Source: Pleurodeles waltl
Taxonomy: Eukaryota; Chordata; Amphibia; Caudata; Salamandridae
NCBI RefSeq assembly: GCF_031143425.1
Contig: NC_090445.1
Span: 1,574,402,049 to 1,574,466,048, forward strand
Length of the DNA stretch: 64,000 nt
Reading direction: 5' to 3'
In this document: positions 52,632-64,000 of the stretch, piece by piece
Numbering within the stretch: position 1 is the stretch's first letter
How the letters are laid out: each line of letters opens with the position of its first letter
The notes under the pieces: generated by a model
Seen by the model: the letters and a program-made list of their open reading frames with translations, nothing else
What the model was told of the DNA's origin: nothing
Database searches by the model: none
Made by a program: the position numbers and the translations under genes

Positions 52632-54754
52632 GAGCGGATTCTAGCTACTTCATCTTTACTGTGGAGGTATCTCACGCCTCCAGTGTGTGCTGTTAAAGAA
52701 GTCACTGCCTTCTGGGCCCACAATATGATCAGATATTTGTCCTACCTGCTCGAGTGCAAACCACGGCAATGCCTGACTGGAATGAAAGTGCTTATTCGAG
52801 GCAGGTGGAATGCTCAGGGCGTCCTTCCTTGTAACAGGCTGTTTTCTTCTTCCCCGGACTTTTAGGTTGATATCAGTTTTATGACAGTAGTAATTTCTGT
52901 AGTAAAATGTGACGCGTTTGTAAAACTAGATCTCCGGAAAGAACGTTTTTCTTTTTTTTTTTAGAGGTTAGAGTGGTCTGGACTACTTAATAAATCTAAA
53001 ATTACAGAAGGGGCTCTGCGCTCACTTCCGGTAACTATTTCATGAACCAACAGTCGGTCGGTGTGTGAACAGTTTTCCCAGAGACTTCCATTTATCCGAA
53101 GACTGGGTAAATCTTGAAATACTGAAAAGTCTTGCTCTTTAGCAGTTTATTTTTGTGTAACAATTTATAAAACGTTTTAAGAAATGCAATTAAGACGTTT
53201 AAGGATAATGCAGTGTAAAAAAGTTTCCTCAAATAATGTGACCCTCCAGAGAATCCACAATTCTATAGAAGCTCCATGGCACTGAAGTATCTGCGTACGC
53301 AGCATGTTACATAGTTGAGTAAAAATTACTTCATAAATATTTTGCATTCAAATCGCCAATGCTGATTAAACATATGTATGGTTAGAAACATCCAGTCATT
53401 TAGCGGGAGCTTTCAAGGAGACAAAAACAATACCAAATGGCAGAGCTGAGGTCTATGAAGCAGGGAAACAGATGAGTGCGAGTTAGACAAAAATAAATGC
53501 ACATAGCGTGACTGTGGGATGCTATATATGCTAATTGTGTGGAGTTTCATCTTGCTAGCTTCATAAAAACAAAATTAGAAGAAGTGAAAGGGTAGCTTTT
53601 AGTGGCGCACCTGTGAAGATGATGCAGCCAACCAGTCTGTGCAGTAGATCTGAAAACCTGTATTACAAATGGAATTTCCAGTTTTAGGCCTCGCCTAGGA
53701 TAGCGCCTTTGCTGTCTGTTGCGAGACATATTGTTAGCTTTCAGGGGGCTTGGAGATTGCCCACTGCTCACCAGTGATTGGCTTCATTGTCACTTTTCAT
53801 TTGTTTGCATCTCACTTTGTATGTGTGGGGTTTTCTCCCTCTGCTTGTGTTTGTCCCACCCCTGGAACATGGACGCATTACTGCGTCCTTCTATTGCTCC
53901 CTTTCTCAGGTGCTCCGTTTTTCTTTTTGTGTAAACACTCTACTAGAGGGCATGTGTTTCATGTGTCTCCCTTGTGTACTCCTCCCTGCCTTCCCACCTC
54001 GCCATGCTAGTGTTGCTCTTTTGCTGCCACGTGCTCCGCCCCTGTGCCCCTACGGGATCCATTCACCTTTGAGCTTTTTGGCCCGTGTTTATCTTCCCAT
54101 CCCAGGTCCATATTGCGCTCTTTCTCGTCCACTTGATTCCCGCCTCCCTTCATTTGCTTCGCTCCCTGCACCCTCTATGTTGCTCTCCCCGCTTCTTGTT
54201 CTCTGCACCCTCTCCAGCATTACCTTCTGCCCTCGTCATACCTCCCACCCGTGCCTCTATTACTTCCCACCCCCTTTCCATCATGTTTTTCAAGTGCAGT
54301 TTTTTCTACCCAGGGTGCTGCGGGTCTACAATTATACCCTCGATGTTGTTGACTGTTGTGGCTGCATTGGGAGCAGGAGCTCCTCGCAGCCTATAGGCCC
54401 CTTCCCTCACCCACGAGCATCGCGAGAGGTGAGCCCAGGGTAGTCTGCTGGCAGAATTACCAGGTGACCGGAGGTCACTGACAACAGGCGCAGCTACCAG
54501 CCAGCCGAGGTGCAGTGCAAATGGCATTAACACAAACCCCATAAACGCAGCCCTCAGACATACAACTAGCAATTAACCCAAAACATACACTGCTGCTTTC
54601 CTATCTTCTTTCATTACTCCCTGGTGCCAGCCACCGTGAGTGAGGCGTCTCAGCACGGGGGCAGTGACGTTGGCAGTGTTTTCAAACAGGAAACATCTCC
54701 TTTACAGGTTTACACTGGGGGTGGAATTGAAATGTCCAACAATGTCCCGCACAG
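52632..54754. other. Non-coding DNA, pyrimidine-rich in part
   Basis: No exon recognised. A C/T-rich, low-complexity stretch at 53780-54440 keeps several frames open at once (a 221-codon frame among them). Its products are Leu/Pro/Ser/Cys/Phe-rich with no motif, so I treat it as non-coding repeat. Confidence 0.5.
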
Positions 54755-54865
54755 CACTGGCGTAACGAAACTTGTGGTGGGAGGGGAGGAGAGGGGGCTG
54801 CAAAGTACACAGTGTAGTGTGCGGAGGGGGCCCCCTGCACCGCGGGGGCCTTTGTTATGCCACTG
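54755..54865. mobile_element. 111-bp hAT-type MITE
   Basis: The ends CACTGGCGTAACGAAA and, inverted, CAGTGGCATAACAAAG form terminal inverted repeats. The flanking 8-mers CCGCACAG (54747-54754) and CTGCACAG (54866-54873) match at 7 of 8 positions, fitting an aged hAT target duplication. The interior is G-rich with no frame. Confidence 0.7.
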
Positions 54866-55399
54866 CTGCACAGCAATCAAAACACAGTGTTTTTGACTCT
54901 AATGTGTAGTGTAATTAATGAGTAGAAGTGTGCTTTATTGTAGTAGTAGGTAACTGTGGACTATAGTGTTCAGTTATCTACGCCTTTCCTGTGATGGCTT
55001 GAGTGCACAATGCATTTCTTCTTAGCTGTGCTTTGCTGGATTGGTCAATGCCCGTTTTCTTCTAACTATTGGCATCTTTGCGGCATGGGGCCTTTATAGT
55101 AAGCTAGTCAAACAGGCATGTGTCAAGTTTTCAAAAAGCACAAGATGGTGAAGATTCAGGTGTGTTTTAAGCACCTTCCTTTCCAGGCCCAAAAACGGGG
55201 TACAGGGAGTTAAGGTGGTTTTGTCCTGCATCACACCAATTAGCTATGGGAGAAGTCCGGATTAGAAGTCTGATTTTCAGGGTCCTTGACCACCAATGCA
55301 ACTAAATCTCTTTTCTTTTTGTTCTCCATGTTGGCACTGGTTAGTATAGGTACAAAAATACGGTTTAAAGTAATACTCTGTGGTTGTTAGATTACTTCC

Positions 55400-55774
55400 A
55401 TGACTGGAGTTTGCACCAGTCCATTGGAGGAAAGCTACAGACAAGAAGGTGGACCCGATCCTCTTGGACTGTTTAACACAATTGGTCCCATAAAGCAGGC
55501 CTCAAAGGCTGGGGTGTTACGTGGAGATTCTAGTCAGACATTTGCAAGCAGTTCAAAAGAGATGCAACCGGAGCAGTGCCGGCGTGAGGATACTTCATGC
55601 CTTCCAACTGAAAGGATCCCTAGAGGGCCCCCATCCTCTGACGGAGATGTCTTGAAGTGCTTAGCTTCAGACCGCTTGCCAACATGCATATTATACTATA
55701 CATCCACCAGGATGCTCAACCAGAGAATTAGGAGGTTGTTTATCGTGTATTTTCCCTGTCTTTATTTGTTTTAG
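55400..55774 (+). CDS. Unclassified open frame (124 aa), uncertain
   Basis: An ATG-initiated frame of 124 codons follows a possible splice acceptor (TGTGGTTGTTAG). The first ~95 residues are polar with scattered Cys/Pro, not low-complexity. The end becomes hydrophobic (RRLFIVYFPCLYLF). I recognise no domain. It could be the start of a further host gene, a 5' exon, or a chance frame. It lies about 11.6 kb downstream of the RING gene in the same direction, where human synteny would predict more small RNF/CYSRT1-type genes. Confidence 0.15.
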   Translation: MTGVCTSPLEESYRQEGGPDPLGLFNTIGPIKQASKAGVLRGDSSQTFASSSKEMQPEQCRREDTSCLPTERIPRGPPSSDGDVLKCLASDRLPTCILYYTSTRMLNQRIRRLFIVYFPCLYLF

Positions 55775-58700
55775 TGTTTTATATACTATGGTAATCGTAA
55801 CTGCATCGTGCACATCTCCTTTCGAAAGAGTTGGGTTTGTATAGCGGCGTACATACATCGTAATCAAATACATCCCCCTCTCCTTTATCTCAAGCAGGCC
55901 CTATACTATGCAGAGGTGGTCACTATAGTGTGCCCCAACACTTGCTACTGTCACTGTTCAGTCAGTATGTGAACACACCTACTTAGTTGGCCCCCACTCT
56001 CTAGTGTTCCCAAACCTTCCACCTACTCCTTTAAGGTGGAATCTCCAGCTCCAACATTGAGTAAACTGTATTCGCAGAAATTCCAATAGGGATCCACATC
56101 TTCTGTAGGCTTTTCAGCTCGACTGTTGCTTCCCTCCATCCCTCCTGGTCAAAAAAAAAATGTTACTCCCAAACCTCTTGCTTCCCGCTCTCCCAACTCG
56201 TCGTTTCTCCCAGCCCCCTACCCGCATCTCCATTGGTCTCCTCCCCCTCCTGTTGCTAGGGGGAAGGCAAGTAATTCGCTCGTTCTCTTGAGTTACGTCA
56301 CCAACAGTGTTCAAATCGTAGACATAACGCATGCAGGCCGCTCCAGGGTTGCAGATTCAATTATTTTCATATCTCCAATTCGGAGGAGCACGGCGCATTT
56401 CGACCTGAATCAGTCTTCATCACATATCACAGTGATTTAAGTCAGTTCACATTTTTGCATAATTGTGTAAATAATAACTGGTTGTTCCTGTTACTGTATT
56501 TTTTATGTTTATTTGTATTATATGATACAGACATGTGACTACGAGTTCCATACACAACAAAACTTTGAAAAACGTCCTGAATTTCCAATAGAAGGTTGCA
56601 CCTAATCATATGATTCTGGACCTATGATACTTTTTTAAAAATTGTTCATAACTGATGGAGGCTCCGCTAAAATCATTAGATGAGTCAAAACGCACTCTGA
56701 CACAAGACTCAACATTGACCATTTAAATGTGTTTTATTTTTATTTTTGTACACAAGTAATTAAAACTCTCTCTCCTTATCATGCCTCTTTATTTGTACAG
56801 TGTGCCTCTCTCTCTTAACATTGTGCACCTTTTTGTATTGTGCCTTTCAAATATTGAGCTGCTTCCCGTACAGGGAGGGACAAATGTTAAGATTAACAAA
56901 TGAGTACATTTATTACACACCAAGGAACATTCGTGCTTTGTCCGAGCCGTTCTGGCCACAAGCATTATAAATATTGTTGTGGTTTCAAATCACTTAGTGC
57001 TCAGATAGAATGAGGTGTCATATGGAGATACTTAAGTGTGAATAGGTTAAGAGGTAGACTAAAGGATATGTGATGTGCTTGAAGCCGATTTACACAAAAA
57101 TTCATTATTTTGTGTCTTTGTACAGTGCACATCGCACTGCATGTACACATTCAAAGACATTTGCAGGTGAGCAGCAGGGATTATGAGCTGCAGAACGACA
57201 TTCTGGGGTTTAATCCCCCTCCCCTACAACAGGCCATTAAAAAATATATCTCTCTTCCAGATATTGAGCTTTTCGAGTCCGATTACTGTCAAACTGTGCT
57301 TGAGTTCCAGCCCCTTAACCACCTCACAGAAGTGAGGCTTGACTGCCCACGATGAGCACCTTTTGGCCAGAGAAGTTCTCAAAGTGACTGTATCCATCAT
57401 TCACATGGGATGAAATAATCTTAAAAGCTGAGACATCCATGGTACACAAAAGTATACACAACAGATACTGCCCAGGAACTAAAGAAAAAGTCTTAATCTA
57501 CTTCTGGCATTTAACATTATAAAAAATATGTTGGTGGGGTCTTAGAATGTGCCACAATATAGGTAGCAGGCACTTTTAATAAAGCACCTTAATGGGGCCC
57601 CGAAATCCGTGGGCAATTTAATAAGGTGGGCAGACACCACTACTGAATTAACGTCTAATCCTGGCTTTCACATGCCAGAAATAAACACTGTATCATAAAT
57701 CCAGGTAGGGCACCTAATAGAGTAAAAATGTCCTCGGGGTGTAGTCCCTTGGCCTTTCCATCTGAATTACTGCCAACCCAATTTAGTGTACTTCCAGGAA
57801 ACTGCAACCAAGATATGTCTGTTCTATTCACAAAAGTAAAAATGTGCAGGTATATTCACTCACATATGTATGGGTTTTAGGGGGATATTCTGAAATGAGG
57901 AACGGTTAAAAGGGAGGTACAAGGATATCTGTTTAAGCACAGATTTCCACTAAAATGATTTGTCATGGCTTTGTATAGAACACACATGGACCCTTTGCGT
58001 TAGACTGCTGTACATTGTAAAAGGAACAAATCTTATGACTTGCACATTAAAATAGAAGGTATTGTAGGAAGGAAATTAAATTATGGGTAGGGTACAGTAG
58101 TAAACAAAATTATATTGTATCTATTTTTCTGTCTGCCCCCTCTTCTTCTTAACAAAGTGGTGCCCTCTGTCAACGTTCTTTCAAAAATCGTCAGTGTGGA
58201 ACATTTCTGATGCAAAAATATACATGAGGAATTAGTGCCATCCATGACATAACTATAAACAATAGCAACAGATTAGTTATATAACTGAAAATTGTTTACA
58301 AATGTTCCTACAAAATTCAATTGCGTTTGCAGCATTGACTGCTACGATATTTCTATCATTCACATTTTTTCAGTTTCCGTCTCGTCTTTTAACTAGCAGT
58401 TTGCCATTCTGTCTTCTTATGAATCCAACATTATTACATTTCTGAACATGCTGCTTAGTCAAAGGTTGTCTTTGATGCAAGATTATCCAAATATGTGGTC
58501 CCTGCGGAGGTAGACTTTTCCATGTTTGCTATTTAACCTTTTAAATAAACCCAATTACATATAAATGCCCAATACTGTTATATATTATACAGACTTGATT
58601 TGACTTGCATTTCTGTTGAGTGCCTGTTTACTTGTATAGAATTGCACAACCTTTTCACATATGAATGTAAAATGACCTTTTGTCCTAAATGTTGACCCTT

Positions 58701-61700
58701 TGTCCTGAATGTTTGCACTCGCCGTCCAGGATTTGTCCAAGAGAGGAGGTCACCCTAGTTTGAATTCCAGGCAGAGGTAAGGGTGGAATAGCCACGACAT
58801 GTGTAGTAACAGCAGGCACGCGTGATTGGATGTCCACTGTCCCCCTGGAAGTGACCCCGAGGAGAGAAGCCCACTGGGCTTTTGTTGGTTCTGGAAATGA
58901 AACTGGAAATGGCTCCTGAAAGAGTATTCTTGGCCTAGTTACTCTACACACAGTTTTAGTTTTAGGCAACCCTAATGAGCATCATTTATATTAAGCCAAC
59001 CACTACAATACAGAACAGAGTGGGAACATAAAACTTGTTATGACACATACGGAAAGAACATGAAACTGATTGAAATGGACAAGTGAGAAAATCACCGCCC
59101 TTTTATAATTTGCCACTATTAGTCAATTTAGCGCCTCCTCCCTTTCTGCTTCCTTTAGCAAAAGAAGATTGTTAAGGGAACTGAGCTGCCGATTTTGAAG
59201 TATGGAATATGCAAGGGAATGTGGTAACGGGGACTACCAAGCCTTCAACTAAGTCTCCTGAGAACCTCCACCAAACACTGTATAAGCACGTTTGCTGTCT
59301 TTGAGAGGAAAGACGGACGTCAATCTGAACAAAATGTATCTAAAATACATAATCAATATTTAAAATGCAGCCTACAATTCCATGGAGAACAGCCTAAAAT
59401 AATTATAAAACATGTACAGTAGAGCATATTAGAACCATTCCATTACCATACTATTAGAATATTAAAAACATTTTAACAATAAATGGCAAACGTACTCTAT
59501 TAATGTTCAATTAATGAAAACCAACATTAACACCAATGTATAAACTACTTAAAACGTATTTAAGAATCTGAATAGTGGATAGCTGCCTCTGTTAGCCATG
59601 AAAAATAAAAATCAATTGCTCCCTATGCTGTACTTATTCTCCTTGCTGAACAACAGTTTCGTGTAGTTTTGATGCCCTAGACCATACCTCGTGCATACAC
59701 ATCGGGCTTGTGGAAGGTCCCGTCCATCATTTTGATAAAGAGGCCAGTCTTTCGTTACGTCCCGCCTCATCCATGTATTTGCTAAGGGGAGACCTTCTGC
59801 TTTGCAGGTTTAACTAGAACTGCTGGACTTTTGCCTTCGAATACAACCGTGAAGAGCCCTTTACAGCAGTCCGGCAGATGGGCTGTAGTCTCTTGAGAAA
59901 GGGACGAGATTAAGAAATACCAATATGTTTTTCAGAGCCATGTCACAAGATATTGGAAATGAGTTGCTGCAATTATACTGGAAGTAGCTTATACCCAATT
60001 GAGTAACAAGGAGGCTAACGTGCAATTCGTACTCCTAATTGATTGCTTAAGAGTACATACATAGTTGGGGTAGACGTACAACACTGACTGGTTTCATTGC
60101 AGGGTCGATCTATTTTATTTTTTGGAACTCCTCTGAAACATATTGGCCCTTTAAGGAGAAATCTGCAGTTTGTATTATACTTGAGATAAAAGCATTGCAC
60201 AACTATAATGAGTAGGGGTGAGTTAAGTAGCAAGGGAGATAGTCATACGTGTACCCATATAAGACTATGCATAGTAATTTGAGTAACCTTGAATAGGATA
60301 TAGTGATTGTACATAATGTGAGGTTTTCGAACTCATACATGTGTTAAACACGTGAATAATTATTTAGCATTGTGTGCAGAGTTGATTTGACCAGTTGAGA
60401 ACGCTATATGGCTGGTTTGCTCATTATAGATATTAGTTGTAGTTTAATTTACACCACAAGTAATACCATTAGCAGTTTAGATCATTGGTAGGTCTACTTA
60501 GTTCTTTTCCACATAATTTTGAGTTGCTGGCTCTGTATACTAGACTTTATTTTGCATGTCATTTGTAATTGTTATGTTTATTCTTGCAGCCTTGATAAAG
60601 TGACATGGGAATGAAACGCATATCAACTAGTCGTGTTTTAAATCATTTTTGAGGCTACAAAGAATAATAATAATTAGCATTTTTACTGATTAAGTGATTT
60701 ATTTATTTATAGAATCAAAACAATAAATGCTTGATCTCAAGGACTGACTAATATTTCATGTGACTCAAATGAATTTAATGGGTTAAAGGATGGTGGTCTA
60801 TAAAATGTCATAATGCCAATGATCTGAAACACGAGGACAAACATAATACTTTTGTAACTCATTTGGTACATTTTTGGTGACAGTTTCACCCAATCCTTTT
60901 TAAAACAATAATATGAAGCCTATGATCCAGGAACATATCTTTCAATGTGTAAATGTAATCTTTGTTTGGATAGTGCATTTGAAGATTCATTTGCACAGAT
61001 GCTGAAAAGAATAATGGTGAAGTTAGAGTCCAGTTACCTTGTATATTGATATCTACATGATAGATGTGTATGCTGCCGTTAAGTCTCCTACAGAGCCTTC
61101 CATGGACATACACATTATTGTCTCTCCGTTTTACTCTTGGTAATTGCTCTTCTCTGTGGCTCCCATTTCAAACATTTCTCACACAAATCAAAGCCTCTGT
61201 GGGAGGAGCTTCTCCTTTCCTCCCAGGAGCAATGACCAGGTCTAGTGAATGACCACGTCTAGTAATACTAGATACCTAAAACTGAAGTAGTTTCACTAAT
61301 TCTCTTATGGCACCTTACCTGGGAAAGGAAAAGTGGTCCCCCTTAACTGTTTTTGGAAGAGAATTTGATTTTTTTTGTCCTTGATTCCCTAGTATTGAGA
61401 AAAAGAGGGCAGAGTATTCAATAGTTTGCTGTTTCTGGCTAAGAAACCATTTTTTTGTTTGCTCATGGAGCATCCTGGGGGTGCGCCTAACATTCAGCGA
61501 CGTGTCTGCTACCTTTATAAAATGTCTTGACCCTATGGAAATAAACTGATACACAAATGGCTACCTTGGATGAGATGTTATTAACAATTATTTGTGTATT
61601 TAGAAGTTGGTCCATTCTGGTGCTGCAAGATGTGAATGTCAATTGCCCTCCAACAGCCAATTATTACAATTTCAAACAGGTCGAGCACCCTATTGTCAGC

Positions 61701-62439
61701 TCAGGCGTTTGATTTCCCCCCCTCGAAGAAACATGCTGGGCCACTGCATTTATAAATTTTGTTTTGCAAAGTATACCCTGTGTGTAAGGTAAATGCACAG
61801 GACCACTCTGCCACCATCTGTGATGGTTTTTGGTTAGATCATGACTGACTGGTGGGAAAATGACATTATGCCTGCAAATGAGGAAGTTACTTGTCTGGCC
61901 TGTACCTTGAGGTATCAGGATTCATTAGTGTGTGGAAGTAATTCAGTTGCATGTGAAGAAGCAAGGGTTAGGTGGCACAATACATAACGAGGACAACAAT
62001 AGGTTTTGGCTCCAAGTTGTCAGGGGCAGTTAGACTGTTCCAGTGCATAGTGACCGCCTAATACCAGAGATGAAATGGATAAAGAACTGGGAGGCTTGCT
62101 GTGAGGTGAATGAGCTCTAATGGAAGGGCAAAACCTTCCTTTATAATGTAAGCATTAAGTATAGTAAAGCTGCTTAGAGGGCTTAAAATGACGAAGGCCA
62201 CATGGAATTTCTAATGCTCTGGCTAAGATGACAGTAGTGCTGAATACGGAGTAATGAAAATGGAGTTACCACAATATCATATCCAAGCTATTGGGGCCCA
62301 AGTATTGAGGGAAGTGTCTATCTATCTATCTATAGGGTCCAGTCGAAGTCAAAATGCCAAAACATGTTGGCCATCTTTCTTTATTGCACCATTTTGATGG
62401 CGAATAAAAGCCTTGTGGAAATATCCCTTTAGATTGTGG
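55775..62439. other. Non-coding AT-rich intergenic DNA
   Basis: No exon, RNA gene or complete transposon recognised in this 6.7-kb stretch. A TTGATAAAGTGACATGGGAA block followed by GAAACGCAT at about 60592-60625 resembles the GATGAAG...GAAACGCGT word common in old vertebrate repeats. A short (CTAT)n run lies at about 62319-62334. Open frames are short and lack motifs. Confidence 0.4.
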
Positions 62440-64000
62440 TGCCACTCAATCAATCAATCAGTTTTTGTAAAACACGGTACCCGCCCTGTGAGGGGCTCAA
62501 GGCGCTTGGGGGGGGGGGGGAGAAGAGGGAGGGGAGGAAGGGCGGAGCCTCTTCCAAGAGCCACATCTTGAGGTTCTTCCTGAAGATGGTCAGCGATGGG
62601 CTTTGTTTGAGGTTTAGGGGCAGGTTGCACCAGCTCTTTTCTGCAATGTATGTGAAGGATTGTCCTCCAGCGGTGTTTTTTTCGAATGCGAGGGATGGTG
62701 GCCAGAGCCAGTTGAGCAGAGGGATCTGGACGGGGGTGTGGAAGGAGACGCGGTAGTTCAGGTATGCCGGTCCGACGTTGTGTAAGGCTTTGTACGTGTG
62801 GGTGAGTAGCTTGAAGGTGATTCGTTTTTATATCTGGAGCCAGTGGAGGGTCCCCAGGTGCTGGGGGATATGTTCCTGGCATGGGAAGTTAAGGACAAGT
62901 CTGGCGACGGCGTTCTGGATGAGTTGCAGCTTTTTGATGTTTCTCGTTGTAGTGCCAGCGTAGAGAGCGTTCCCATAGTCATGCTTGCTTGTGGCTAAGA
63001 CATGGGTGACTTTCCTGTGGCAGTCTGCTGGGATCCATTTGAAAATTTGCTGGAGTTGGCGGAGGGTGTGCTAGCAGGAGGATGTGACTGAATTTACCTG
63101 TCGGGTCATAGATAGGGAGGAGTCGAGGATGATGCCTGGGTTGTGGGAGTGCTCAGTCGGTGAAGGCGGGGTGCTGAGAGATGTGGGCCACCGGGAGTTG
63201 TCCCATGCTGAGGTGGCATTTCCGAAGATGATGAGCTCTGTCTTGTCAGAGTTAAGCTTGAGGCAGCTTTCTCTCATCCAGGTGGCGACGGCTTCCATTC
63301 CCAATTGGAAATTCCTTTTGGCTGTATCTGGGTCTTTGGTGAGGGAAATGATGAGTTGTGTGTCATCTGCGTATGACACAATGTTCATTCCGTGGCTTCT
63401 GGAGTGGGGTCATGTATATACTGAAAAGAGTTAGACTCAGAGAGGATCCTTGGAGAACTCTGCAGCTGACCCCTGTGGGTTTAGATGTGTAGGGAGGGAG
63501 CCTAACCCTCTGAGTCCTTCCGGAGAGAGAGGAGTGGATCCATTTCAGGGCTGTTCCGCAGATTCCTGCATCGTGAAGTCTGGTGCACAGTGTGCTGTGG
63601 GAGACAGTGTTGAAGGCTGCTGAGAGGTTGAGGAGTATGAGTGCTACTGTGTGGCCACAGTCTAGAAGTTATCAGATGTTGTCAGTGGCTGCAAGAAGAG
63701 CTGTCTCTGTGCTGTTGTTGCTGTGGAACCCAGACTGGGAGCTGTCCAGAGAGTTGTTGACCTCAATGAAATTTCGTAGTTGTGTGTTGATGGCTTTCTC
63801 CAGTACTTTGGCCGGGTAGGGTAGCAGCGAGATGGGCCAGATGTTCTTTAGTTCTGATGGGTCAGCCGAGGGTTTCTTCAGGAGGGGGCGTACTTCGGCG
63901 TGTTTCAAGTCCTTGCGGAAGGTGCCAGTGTTGATGGAGCAGTCTAGTTCTCCTGTTTTCCTTGTCGCGTGAGAGGACAGGGAACTTCATGTTGATATAC
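62440..64000 (-). mobile_element. Degraded L2/CR1-like LINE, 3' part, running off the window
   Basis: The minus-strand copy's 3' end is at about 62440, marked by a (TGAT)n tail (CAATCAATCAATCA on the plus strand), typical of L2-type tails. Going upstream on the minus strand, broken frames give the ORF2 C-terminal segment (LHWLQI, FKLLTHTYKALH, SWCNLPLNLKQ-like) and then RT with the YADDTQLIISL motif (about 63320-63390). Next come the KWIHSSLSGR region and VRPLLKKPSAD...SLLPYPAKVLEKAI (63700-63908). At least several frameshifts separate the pieces. The 5' part lies beyond the window. Confidence 0.85.
63071..63908 (-). pseudogene. LINE reverse transcriptase, frameshifted
   Basis: Two open pieces encode RT. 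The upstream piece (63672-63908) has VRPLLKKPS, the SLLPYPAKVLEKAINTQL segment and QSGFHSNNSTETALL, the fingers/palm entry in CR1/L2 elements. The downstream piece (63071-63388) has SYADDTQL with the catalytic Asp pair, then WMRESCLKLNSDKTELIIFG and a LGIILDS-type block. The connecting part lies in other frames, so the gene is dead. Confidence 0.85.

Noticed and set aside
53778..54443. 221-codon frame, Leu/Pro/Phe/Cys-rich with apparent hydrophobic segments
   Set aside because: The sequence is pyrimidine-rich and two frames are open together. The product has no motif, and the hydrophobic look follows from T/C-rich codons.
57110..57355. 81-codon frame with a GTGAGC donor-like word
   Set aside because: No acceptor in phase, no family resemblance, single weak signal in AT-rich repeat DNA.
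1..64000. CRISPR arrays, operons, bacterial promoters, tRNA or rRNA genes
   Set aside because: The window is vertebrate nuclear DNA. The regular repeats seen are minisatellite or retroelement repeats, and no cloverleaf or rRNA-like segment was recognised.

Overview
This is a vertebrate nuclear DNA window, most likely from a salamander and possibly a newt. The evidence is sparse short exons with GT/AG splice sites in a sea of repeats, a recognisable vertebrate gene (NDOR1), and two different tyrosine-recombinase (YR) retrotransposons. One is DIRS-type and one is Ngaro-type, and both keep their domain-encoding frames open. High DIRS content is characteristic of salamander genomes. The species call is inference. 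There are no operons, CRISPR arrays, tRNA or rRNA genes that I can see.

Layout. Positions 1-423 are flank. A complete DIRS retrotransposon lies at 424-6315, with inverted terminal repeats, an internal complementary region, and gag, RT/RNase H/methyltransferase-like and YR frames. Old LINE (L2/CR1-like) and DIRS-like remnants fill about 7240-10430. The last two coding exons of NDOR1 (+ strand) are at 12960-13054 and 17507-17651, separated by a 4.45-kb intron that carries a long-armed foldback element. A degenerate ~90-bp tandem array starts right after the NDOR1 stop. From 18.4 to 41 kb I see no convincing host gene. That stretch holds a 21-bp minisatellite, an 863-bp hAT-type element with a perfect 8-bp target duplication, a gag-like fragment, dispersed repeats, and two loci built as strings of consecutive hairpins. 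A CpG-rich promoter-like segment (41.28-41.76 kb) precedes a single large coding exon at 42211-43827. It encodes a 538-aa RING-finger protein with a hydrophobic C-terminal tail. Its position downstream of NDOR1 recalls the human 9q34.3 order NDOR1-RNF208-CYSRT1-RNF224. A complete Ngaro retrotransposon lies at 45313-52631, with split direct repeats A1...B1-A2-B2 and four frames: gag, RT/RNase H, YR and SGNH hydrolase. The rest is repeat-rich non-coding DNA, ending in a degraded minus-strand L2/CR1-like LINE (62.4 kb to the window end).

How the parts work together. In each YR element the RT/RNase H makes cDNA, and the YR is expected to integrate a circular intermediate without a target-site duplication. 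The repeat architecture (ITR plus ICR in DIRS; A1/B1-A2/B2 in Ngaro) rebuilds the full element. The most striking coding observations are three. The DIRS gag and YR frames are in phase and separated by one UGA, with the YR frame open across the whole RT region. The Ngaro RT stop and YR start overlap as ATGA. The RING protein has an unusually long, Cys/Pro-containing, semi-repetitive N-terminal region.
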